Below, piece after piece: positions 12,349-21,861 of a stretch of 64,000 bases of DNA (position 1 is its first letter; every line of letters begins with the position of its first letter). Where the stretch lies: NCBI GenBank assembly GCA_021234155.1, contig JAJEKV010000039.1, positions 1,302,001 to 1,366,000 on the forward strand. The letters run 5' to 3'. The position numbers were made by a program, and so were the translations under genes. The notes under the pieces are model-generated. The model was not told the DNA's origin and did no database searches. It saw nothing but the letters and a program-made list of their open reading frames with translations. This DNA is from Isoetes taiwanensis (Eukaryota > Streptophyta > Lycopodiopsida > Isoetales > Isoetaceae).

Positions 12349-12490
12349 ACTTTTTGATTTGAACCGGAGGATTTGGATTATTTGATTCAATGGCATCCCT
12401 CTGTGCAGCACGTTGTTCTAACTTTTTGATTTGAACCGGAGTATTTGGATTATTTGATTCAATGGCATCCCTCTGTGCAGCACGTTGTTC
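12349..12490. repeat. 72-bp tandem duplication
   Basis: Two adjacent, nearly identical copies (12349-12420 and 12421-12490). The minus-strand frame runs through both and repeats the peptide EQRAAQRDAIESNNPN, but this frame also runs into the Copia LTR, so it is not evidence for a gene on its own. Confidence 0.85.
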
Positions 12491-12656
12491 GTTCCATTTT
12501 AGAATGCATCGTGGATTTTTTATAAAGCAAGGTACGCAGAAAGGATATTCTGGTAAACAGTCTTCATCAGAATCCCAATTTGCACGCTTCTTGCCAACAC
12601 AAACACAAGTTATGTACAAAGAGGGAGAAAGATCTGGTTGCAGAAGCTTTGGTCCA

Positions 12657-12661
12657 TACAC
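12657..12661. repeat. target site duplication TACAC (left) of the Copia element
   Basis: TACAC at 12657-12661 is repeated exactly at 16830-16834, immediately outside the two LTRs. Five base pairs is the normal Copia integration footprint. Confidence 0.9.
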
Positions 12662-13002
12662 TGTTGCATATATAGCCTTTACACATGTCATGTAGAAGCA
12701 GCATGAAGCAACAAATGGGAAACCATGCATGCGGGCATGGCATGCGGAATAGTTGCATGCGGGCATGGCAGATAGTATAAGAGGAGACTCACGGAAGCAG
12801 AAGAAGGTGGAGAGAAGCAAGGAAGCGGTGCATCGGGGGGAACAAAATCCAGTGATTGGATTGAAGGTGAAGTGGCTGAATTGCAGGTGGCTTTAGGTGG
12901 AGTCTTGTTTATGCTTGAAGGGATAGAGCTTGGGCTCTCTTGTACATACTGCCAGAAGAGTGCGGCTGTGGCAACAAGCCGAGTATCGCTAAGAATCGAA
13001 CA
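12662..13002 (+). repeat. Copia 5' LTR
   Basis: Begins TGTTGC and ends GAACA. Its first part holds a cluster of CATGCATG/CATGCGG motifs and a TATA-like TATAAGAGG, which probably form the U3 promoter. Confidence 0.92.
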
Positions 13003-13299
13003 GTGGTATCGAGCACAAGAACACTTCGGTCATCTTCACGCATTGTCCAAGACCGGAGGATTGTTTTTGTTACCCAGTTTCAAGGAGGACATGGCAAGCA
13101 TACAGAGTAGCTTGTTAATGTGTGTAAGGGAGACTAGGCGGAGCCGTGCTTATGGACGGCAGATGGTTGAATTCAATAGAAAACTTGAAATTGAGAAAGA
13201 GAACACGGGAATGATTGGAGCAATTGCAAATGTGCAGAGGAGAACTCATGTATTGACCATCGACTACGGAGCGAAGTTTCAAATGGTAAGCTCACCAAG

Positions 13300-16200
13300 A
13301 ATCTTTGCGTCATGTTAAAACCAATGAAAAGCATGTAGTCAAGATGGGAAATGGAGTTCTTCAGGGTGTACATGGGCACGGGAATCTAGAATTGACAAGG
13401 GAAGGTAAAACTATTCTTAATGTGCCAAGAGCATTATATGTCCCGGGTATGTTGTTCAATCTGGTTTCAGAAAGTGATTTAGTAGATGATGGTTATGAAT
13501 TAAGATTTCATAAGGCGGGTGCAAGTTCATAAAAGATGGTGTGAAAACCTTTGAGGCACAAAGGAACGGAAAGCTGTTTGAATTGGATGCGAGAGGTTAT
13601 CAATAAAGTTTCGTTATGGATGATCTCGCATACATGGCATCTTAGAATGGGGCATGTCAATTATAACAAGATATTAAAATTGCAACGTAAAACATAAGTT
13701 GTTAGATGGGTTGATATGTAATGATGAAGATCATGGCGTGTGTGAGGCATGTATGCTTGGAAAGCAAGCTAGACTTCCCTTTAAAAAAATAAAGGGCGAA
13801 AGCAACCGAAGTTGCTTGAATTAGTGCATTCTCGACGTGTGTGGACCTATGCAAAACACGAGCCTTGGGGAAAATCATATTTTGCCACTTTTATAGATGA
13901 TTGTAGCAGACGCACCAAATGTTATTATCTTCGCACAAAAGATCAAGTATATGATGCTTTTCGGCTTTATGTCGCAGAGGTAGAGCGAGAAACATCCAAA
14001 CGTGTAAAATCGTTGAGGTCGATCTCTGAGGAGAATACAGTGTCGAGTGAATTCACAAAGTTCGTCATGTAATGTGGTATTAGAAGACAAGATACATGTC
14101 GATATACACCTCGCCAGAACGGGTAGCAGAACGAAGAACCGCACCATAATGGATGCGGCTAGATGCATGTTGAAACATGCGGGATTGCCTAACTTTTATG
14201 GGGAGAAGCAAGAGCTGCGCAGCACCGCTATGTGCGTAACAGTGTTGCCCATAGCCGCATTGAAGGGAGCAGCCTCGAGGAGAAGTGGTCCGAAGAAGGC
14301 AATGATGGCCGATCGATTAAGGGTCTACGGATGTTTAGCGTACATGCTCGTGCTGCAGGAGCCGCGGAGGAAGTTAGATGATCAAGTATCCTCACTTTTC
14401 TAGTAGGGTATGATGAGGAGGCAAATGGCTATAGGCTATATGAACCTGTGACCCATAAAGTTTATGTTAGCAGGGATGTTGAATTTGATGAAAGAATACT
14501 TTATAAGGATAGGAAATCTTTGACAGTGCAGGAAGCAGCGGAATGGATACCAATAGACGAAGACGATCTAGAGAAGGATGCGGAGAAGATCAAGGAGACA
14601 GTAGCGGAACCAGATGTAGTAATAAGTGATGACTCAGATGATGAGCCGGATGGGGTGCATGAGACCATAGAGGTCAACAGTGCACCACATACACCGGAGG
14701 CAGAGCACGAGGAGGTGCATGAGGCTCTTGGAGCTGATAGTGTGCCAGATGTGCAAGAAGAAGTGCATGAAGGAAGGCAAGAAGACATTGAAAGTAGAAC
14801 AACCACACGTCGTACAGAGGTGGAACGGCTTAAGGCAGAACTTCCTTTTGATGCAGATGCTTATGGCAGGACAAAGCGAGTTCCAAAACCGAAGATAATA
14901 TCTTGTGTGGTGGAGCCCAAGACAGTAGAACAAGCTGTGATGGGAGCTGATTCCCTCAAATGGAAGGAGGCTATGGAGAGTGAGTTGAAATCATTTGAAG
15001 AAACTGGAACATATGAATTGGTGTCACGTCCCGAGGAGCAAAAATGTGGTTGGCAGAAGTAAGTGGCTCTTTAAAATAAAGAGAAATGCTGATGGATCAG
15101 TAGAAAGGTATAAAGCTCGGCTAGTAGCAAAAGGATACACTCAGGAAGAAGGAGTAGACTATACAGATACTTTTTCACCCATAGTCAAGGTGACTAGTCT
15201 AAGAACCCTGATAGCATTGGCGCTCGTAATGATATGGAGATAGAGCATATGGACGTGAAGACGGCTTTCTTAAATGGAGAACTAGAAGAAGAGATCTATA
15301 TGGAGCAGCCTGAAGGATATGAGCAGGGGAAGAATATGGTGTGCAGACTAAAAAAAGCGATATACGGCTTGAGACAAGCATCTAGGCAATGGTATGTTTG
15401 CATGAATAAGTTTTTGCTTTCAATTGGGTTTAGAAAGTTGAAAACGGAAGGCAATCTATACATGTGGAAAGAAGGGGACAAGTGCTTGATTATGGCACTT
15501 TATGTTGATGATTGTGTCATAGTCAGTAATGACAAATCATACCTAGAGAGATGCAAAGTGTTACTGAAGAGACGATTCGAATAAATGTAACTAGGTGAGC
15601 TCAAGAAACCAAGTAGGTATGGAGGTCGGAAGGAATAGGAAAAGGGGAGCTTGCTTTTGACGCAAGAGCGTAATATCAAAAAGGCTTTGGTCCGATAATT
15701 TGGAATGGCAAATTGCAATATATCAAAAACACCCCTTGTACCGTGTACAAAAATTAGCAAAGAAGATGTGCCCGAGAAACTTGGTTGAACAAAGGGAAAT
15801 GGAAAAGGTGCCGATCGCATTGATAGGCTCGCTTTTACATATTGCCAACAAAGACAAGGCCGATATCTCTTATGCGCTTAACTTGCTCGGTCGTTTTGCA
15901 ACAATCCGTGATTTAGAGCATTGGATAGCGGCCAAAAGGGTTTTGAGATATTTGAAGGGTACTTTGCATGATGGTATTCACTTCACCAAGAGTGAAGAAA
16001 ATGGTTTAACAGTTATGCCGATGCGCATCGGGAGGAGATCTGGATGACAGGAAGTCAACTTCAGGTTATGTGTGCAAATTAGGTAATGCTGCTATATCTT
16101 GGGGGTGTAAGAAGCAGGAATGTGTAGCCAAATCTAGCGCAGAAGCAGAATATGTAGCAGTATCACAGGCGGCCTCTGAAATAATTTGGTTACGCAGAAT

Positions 16201-16477
16201 GCTCAAGGAGTTGGGATGTTTGTTGCCGAGTGCTACCAAGCTATACTGTGATAACAAGAGCGGAGTGGCAATGACTAAAAATCCAGTTCATCATTCTCGT
16301 ACCAAACACATTGAAATACACCATCACTTCATACGGGATGAAGTCGAAAAAGGGGAGATCGATGTGACTTATATCCCCACAAAATTGCAGCAGGCGGACA
16401 TGCTCACTAAGGCTCTATCTGAACCTAAGTTGATAGATGCTAAAACCCAGGTCGGAGTTGTGGAGTGTAAAGGCTAA
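13300..16477 (+). pseudogene. Copia pol pseudogene (integrase, RT, RNase H)
   Basis: Pieces of one polyprotein in order, broken by several frameshifts and stops. 13305-13532: pre-integrase region (LNVPRALYVPGMLFNLVS), then TWHLRMGHVNYNK near 13640, the GAG-pre-integrase HxxxC region. 13812-14230: integrase core (FATFIDDCSRRTKCYYLRTK; later NRTIMDAARCMLKHAGLP). 14448-15062: hinge (THKVYVSRDVEFDE) followed by an acidic linker and the start of RT ([20 protein letters not shown]). 15062-15584: RT ([47 protein letters not shown] and the catalytic YVDD in MALYVDDCVIV). 16070-16477: RNase H (SSAEAEYVAVSQAASEIIWL, YCDNKSGVAM, HHSRTKHIEI, QADMLTKAL). No gag is present. The breaks show the polyprotein cannot be made. 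Confidence 0.92.
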
Positions 16478-16486
16478 GGGGGAGTA

Positions 16487-16829
16487 TGTTGCATATATAG
16501 CCTTTACACATGTCATGTAGAAGCAGCATGAAGCAACAAATGGGAAACCATGCATGCGGGCATGGCATGCGGAATAGTTGCATGCGGGCATGGCAGATAG
16601 TATAAGAGGAGACTCACGGAAGCAGAAGAAGGTGGAGAGAAGCAAGGAAGCGGTGCATCCTGGGTGGAACAATCCAGTGATTGGATTGAAGGTGAAGTGG
16701 CTGAATTGCAGGTGGCTTTAGGTGGAGTCTTGTTTATGCTTGAAGGGATAGAGCTTGGGCTCTCGGCTGTACATACAGCAGAAGAGTGCGGCTGTGGCAA
16801 CAAGCCAGAGTACTGCTAAGAATCGAACA
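16487..16829 (+). repeat. Copia 3' LTR
   Basis: 343 bp, matching the 5' LTR with small differences (for example at 16656-16672 and 16765-16782). It lies in the same orientation as, and 31 bp upstream of, the GH3 start codon. Confidence 0.92.
16601..16609 (+). promoter_or_regulatory. TATA-like box in the 3' LTR, facing the GH3 gene
   Basis: TATAAGAGG lies about 260 bp upstream of the GH3 ATG, with CATGCATGCGG and TTGCATGCGG (RY-like, potential B3-domain targets) 15-55 bp further upstream. The LTR promoter could initiate a transcript reading into the GH3 gene. This is inference from position and motif. Confidence 0.4.
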
Positions 16830-16860
16830 TACACTGGGCAGAAAAAGCTCGGATTTTATC

Positions 16861-19821
16861 ATGGCTTTTTGCTGCGTTTTCCATTTCTATTTTGTTGTTG
16901 TTGTTCTTCTTCTTCAGTGCCTCAGCTTCTCAATTTGCCAGGGATCATTGCCCATTTATAAGGACCCATCATACCCCATAGAAGACAGGGTTGAAGATTT
17001 ACTGTCACGCATGACTTTACAAGAAAAAGTTGGTCAGATGACTCAAATTGATCAGTCCAGAGCCACTTCCGAAGTTATTCAGAAGAACTTTATTGGTCAG
17101 TTTGTATTCTTCAATTTGATGGGTTCCCAAATGCTTAAGATCAGGAAATTCTAGTTAAATTTCAGGTTTTATGATTTTGAGTTATAAAATATGATAATCC
17201 AATTCTAGGAAGTGCGCTGTATGGAGTGCCTGATATAACACCACAAAAGAAAACCCCAAATGAATGGGCGGACATAATTGATGATCTGCAAGATGGTGCC
17301 CTCGGCACACGTCTGGGTATTCCCATTTTTGTTGGCGTTGATGCAGTACACGGCCACAGTATGTTCTATGGTGCTACCATTTTTCCTCACAACATTGGCC
17401 TGGGAGCAGCAGGGTAAGATTGATTGATTTGTGCATGCTACATGAATATCATATTTCTTGGTTTGTCATCCTGCAGTGATGCTGATCTTATGCGAAGGAT
17501 TGGCGCAGCCACTGCAGAAGAGGTGCAAGGAACTGGTATGCAGTATGCATTTGCTCCATGTGTAGCAGTGAGTGCTATCCTGCACCTCCACCTGCACTTG
17601 TCATGAAATTTTCCTATTTCATTAGTTGTTGCCAATCTGAAAGCTCATAGATATGCCTCACTTCCATCAGAATGAGTAAAAAATTTGTGGCCACAAGTGT
17701 GGTTTTTGTTGTTATATTTTTCTAAGAATGACCTGACAGAACTTTCAAAGTAGGAAGATTACTAGCAATTTACGTTTATTTAAAATTAATTATTTTTAGA
17801 CCAAGCGAACTATGTCAGCCCGTTCAATTGCCTACAAAATCATTGGCAAAGAAGCCTAATTTTGCAATTCAGAATGGTTCGGCTGCTCTATCTACAAGAT
17901 AATCTTCTTGGCTGTTGCAAGTGTATTGGAATCAGGGATGTACTTGCATGATTTATTACTGAAGTTGAATTTATTGACTGCATAATGGAATTGGTATTAG
18001 GGTCATCATTTTTGCCTGAGTCCAGGGAAGCTGATTATGCTTGGCAGGTTTGTCGCGATCCTCGATGGGGCAGATGTTATGAAAGTTACAGCGAGGACCC
18101 TAACCTTGTGCGCAGATTGACAACCATAATAGATGGTCTTCAAGGCCAGCCACCAAGAGGATATGAAAATGGAAACCCCTATGTTGGAAGCAGGTAAGTG
18201 TTGCCTATTTGATTACCTACCATGAAAAAATATCAGCATGTCAGCTATTAGAGTTGTTTTTTCCAAACAGGACCAATGTTTTGGCATCTGCAAAGCATTA
18301 TGTGGGTGATGGTGGGACAACAAATGGAATTAATGAGAATAACACTGTTATTAGCTATGAAGGCCTTACTAGGATTCACATGCCCCCATATATTGAGGCT
18401 CTCTCTAAAGGGATTTGTACAATTATGATTTCATATTCGAGCTGGAATGGGATAAAAATGCACAGCAATAAGTTTCTTATTACTGATGTTCTAAAAGATG
18501 AACTAGGATTTAAGGTAAAATGCATTTAAGTTGAGGAACATCGTAGCTGTTAAGGGATTTTATTGACTGTGACATCCTTGTGTGCAGGGAATTGTGATAT
18601 CTGACTGGGAGGGGATAGATAAAATTACTAGTCCTCCTGGCACGAATTATACCTATTCGGTTCTCACTGGTATAAATGCCGGATTGGACATGGTTTGTTA
18701 CTTGAAGATTGTAGCTCTTACTCATGCAGAAACCCAAGCGGACTAAAAGCATCTATTCTAAATTGCTGTAGGTAATGGTGCCTTTTAATTATAGTAGATT
18801 TATGAATACATTGATCCATTTGGTAAGAATCAATGCCATCGATATACAACGAGTAAATGATGCCACTCGGAGGATATTGAGGACTAAATTTGCAGCCGGG
18901 CTTTTCGAGCATCCAAAATCATTGCGATCGCTTTCTAGTACAATTGGTTCAAAGGTAACCTTCTTCAATCTAACTAATTGTTGTCTCAACTGACATATCG
19001 AGGAACAGATTCACAGAGAATTGGCAAGGGAAGCTGTCAGGAAGTCCTTGGTCCTTTTAAAGAATGGAAAAGAGCCAGGCTCACCCTTATTGCCTCTCTC
19101 CAAGAATGTAAAGAGGATGCTTGTTGCTGGTAGTCATGCAAATAATTTAGGGTACCAATGTGGTGGTTGGACCATAACCTTGCAAGGGTCTAGCGGCAAT
19201 GTTACTGAAGGCAAGGATCAAACTTTTCTGCATTCATGATTAAAATTATGAAAAAAGGTACATAATGAACAAAATTCAAAGGAACAAGTAAAAGGTCTCA
19301 GAACTTGGAGGATTGTATGTTCTGATGCAGGAACCACAATTTTGGAGGCAATTATTGGCACTGTAGACATGACAACAGATGTTGTCTATAACGAGCATCC
19401 CGATGAAAATAGCTTGAAAGCAAATAATTTTTCCTATGGGATTGTAGTGGTTGGTGAACCAAATTATGGCGACTCAGCAGGAGATAATCAGAATCTAACA
19501 ATCCCCTCTGATGGGCTGACCACCATTCAAAATGTTTGCCATGCGATGAAATGCTTAGTAATTTTAATATCTGGGAGGCCTTTGGTTCTGGAACCTTACC
19601 TTCCCATCATGGATGCCGTTGTTGCTGCATGGTTTCCTGGATCTGAAGGCCAAGGTGTTGCAGATGTTATTTTTGGTGACTACGATTTCCAAGGAAAATT
19701 GCCTCTCACATGGTTTCGGAGAGTAGATCAGCTTCCAATGAATGTAGGAGATCCGTTTTATGACCCTTTGTTTCCTTTTGCATTTGGCTTAAGTTTGAAT
19801 GCCACAATGAGTGACGCATAA
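16861..19821 (+). CDS. GH3 family beta-glucosidase / beta-D-glucan exohydrolase
   Basis: Nine exons: 16861-17095, 17209-17413, 17477-17567, 18048-18193, 18271-18514, 18588-18692, 18772-18954, 19009-19210, 19331-19821. They total 1902 bp, 633 residues plus TAA, in frame across every junction and close to the usual 600-630 residues. The enzyme family removes beta-glucosyl units from wall glucans and glucosides. A hydrophobic signal peptide (residues 1-26) indicates secretion. Visible GH3 motifs: [65 protein letters not shown], the nucleophile motif [34 protein letters not shown] and [18 protein letters not shown] near the end. The usual acid/base glutamate in the (Y)xE..GD motif is replaced by aspartate ([12 protein letters not shown], exon 9). 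Intron 8 has a GC donor (GAAG|GCAAGG); the others are GT-AG, with weak GTCAGT for intron 1. A Copia LTR sits 31 bp upstream of the ATG, so the native promoter is displaced. Confidence 0.92.
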
Positions 19822-21615
19822 CGTATTTGAAATTGTTATTCATTCTAATTGAATTATTTATACTTATCAAATCAGGAAATAAATCAGGAAATGTTTTTTT
19901 GGTGTCGGGTAGGAAAACCCATTTACATGGCATTTGGATGCTTTGATAATGCTTATGCATGCACTATATTTGCTTATTTGCTATATACAGCATATCCCTC
20001 ATATCTCTGTGAAATGATTTTGCTTGGTCCAACATCGAAAGACCTCCATGGCAAACTTGGAGCTCAAGAAATTGGTCTTCTCAACGTATCTATCCTCCTC
20101 CTTACATGCATAAGCATTTTTCTTGCTCATATGCTCCTCATAGTGCATAAGCAGTTTCTTTAGCATATTCTTCTTGCATTTCTACAATTATTTCTGCAAT
20201 TATCGCGGATGAATGCTCTCGTGCATTTCTAGCCTTTGGATTTGGGAATATTTCACAGCATATGCCTCCTCAGTTCATCCTAACCCTACACCTATGCATT
20301 TGATGGGTCAAATGCTTAGGTGGCTCTATTTTTTAGGGATTGACAACCATTACTATGAATTCCAATATTGACTCCAAAATGGAAGTAGCATCCTAAAAAT
20401 ACCATCTTAATTCAAAGTAGAAACTACCTTTCACGTGCATAACATTAGGATCAGCGATAGAAATAGGGGGTTCCTCCCCAAATCTCCGAATAAAGTTAGA
20501 AATATCTGATTTGATAAAGTGGACGCAGGCAAATTTTCGATCGAAGTTTTGTAAAATCCAGTAAGCATAAATAAAGGGTGGCATTTTTGTTGGTTAGTGC
20601 AAAATCTAAATTTGAGACCTGATTGGATGCACAAGATTAGATGCAGTGTGGTCCACGACCCTCCCATTGTTTCTATTGATGTAAAATGGCAATGCCTACA
20701 AATATGCCAAAAGAAGGAAGCAAGCAAGATTTCACACCTTTTACCACCCCCTCTTTTTTACCTATGGGCCTAAGCAGAAGCGTGATTCCTAAGGCAGAAA
20801 CATTCAACAGTGGCTACAACAACAACACCGAAGTTAAGAAGCATGATGCAGGAGCAAGCCAAATTCTGTAGAAACACAAGACCTCTACTCTTACTTACAT
20901 ATTAACCAGTGATTGCAAAGGAAATGAAAGGCTAGCACAAGCTAACTGTACAAGCTAAGGATTTCCATACCAATTCATACAAGAGACACAGCACTAGCAA
21001 ACGATTTTTCAAGTGCAGAAGATCTTCACATGGCTTGCAAGAAAATCGCACTAGCAAATGGTTTTTCAAGTGCAGAAGATCTTCACTTGGCTTGCAAGAA
21101 AATATAACAAACCTAGGGATTCGAACCCCATGTGCAAAACAAAGTTCCAAACTGTCTAGCCTCATGCATATGCAGGATCAAACTCCCAAACAACTTTCTA
21201 TTTCATCTTCTCCTTCCAAATCAAGCAGCCAACGCAACAAATCCTAGTATGTCTTCTATACCGTAGAAAATCTCTCCACATCACATCATGAAAAGGGCCT
21301 GAAGTATCAGAGAAACCATAGAAAATAAACCAAGTTTTATACAAAAACCAGGCATTCAAAATCATTGTTGAAGTCAATAAAAGTTATAACAAGCTATTCA
21401 CATCTCTGAATGTGCCATTCGTCACATCATCTACTTTTAGAAGGTAGTCAGTATGGGCAATGATTGCCTCTCCAACATTGCTTACACTATGGCTATGGAT
21501 CCGCAGCGCCTCAAGACCTGCTGGAAGGAGAGACGAGCTCAATGGTTCTCCTGATGGAATATACAGCAGCACAGGTGCATACATATAGAAACTGAGGAGG
21601 ATCACCATCATTTAC
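19822..21615. other. no supported gene; GH3 3' flank
   Basis: An AATAAA at about 19876 could end the GH3 transcript. The plus frame at 19849-20163 is hydrophobic but has no family motif. At 21115-21160, read on minus, GGGGTTCGAATCCC resembles a tRNA B box, without a convincing full tRNA. Confidence 0.5.
20991..21103. repeat. 57-bp tandem duplication
   Basis: Two adjacent copies starting GCACTAGCAAA (20991-21047 and 21048-21103) with few mismatches. Confidence 0.85.
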
Positions 21616-21619
21616 AACA

Positions 21620-21860
21620 GTACCTTGAGACTTTTTTTCGCAGCAAGCTTTGGAATGCTAGTGCCTTGGAGCAGGTTAAGACAACACTACTAGCACCAGA
21701 TCAATCCCATACTTACACGGAGTCTACAACGCTACCTCCATGCACATTTGCCCATGAAGAAGCATAGATTAATAGCCTCAATTCGAACAAATGCACATCG
21801 CCTCCAAATTGAGATAAGGAGGTGGATGTTCCAAGAGCTCGGTGTGGTGCTCTTGTGAGG
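21620..21860 (+). mobile_element. LINE fragment related to the one at 0.4-1.6 kb
   Basis: The stretch LPMKKHRLIASIRTNAHRLQ (about 21750-21812) followed by IEIRRWM aligns by eye with PMKKRRG ... HHLRIETGRW near 1105-1180, and the DNA also aligns across about 100 bp. It is the C-terminal end of the same LINE family, truncated at both ends. Confidence 0.6.
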
Positions 21861-21861
21861 G

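Larger units (their letters stand above)
12662..16829 (+). mobile_element. Ty1/Copia LTR retrotransposon, gag-deleted
   Basis: Complete boundaries: 5' LTR 12662-13002 (341 bp), 3' LTR 16487-16829 (343 bp), both beginning TGTTGCATA and ending TCGAACA, with TACAC target duplications outside. A primer-binding site (TGGTATCGAGC at about 13004, one base short of the TGGTATCAGAGC complement of initiator tRNA-Met) follows the 5' LTR, and a purine tract (AAGGGGGAG, 16477-16484) precedes the 3' LTR. The LTRs differ at about a dozen positions by eye, so insertion is old but not ancient. The interior has the Copia order integrase - RT - RNase H. Only about 300 bp lie between the primer site and the pre-integrase region, with no gag domain or zinc knuckle, so gag is missing. 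The element could move only with help, if at all. Confidence 0.93.

Noticed and set aside
12266-12820. 184-codon minus-strand frame (DSDEDCLPEYPFC, repeated EQRAAQRDAIESNNPN)
   Set aside because: It runs across the Copia LTR boundary and the 72-bp duplication. The part outside the LTR may be an old exon but cannot be supported.
19849-20163. 104-codon hydrophobic frame after GH3
   Set aside because: No motif; lies in the probable 3' UTR and flank.
21110-21175. tRNA on the minus strand (GGTTCGAATCC B box)
   Set aside because: The A-box region is poor and the stems do not pair; at most a SINE remnant.
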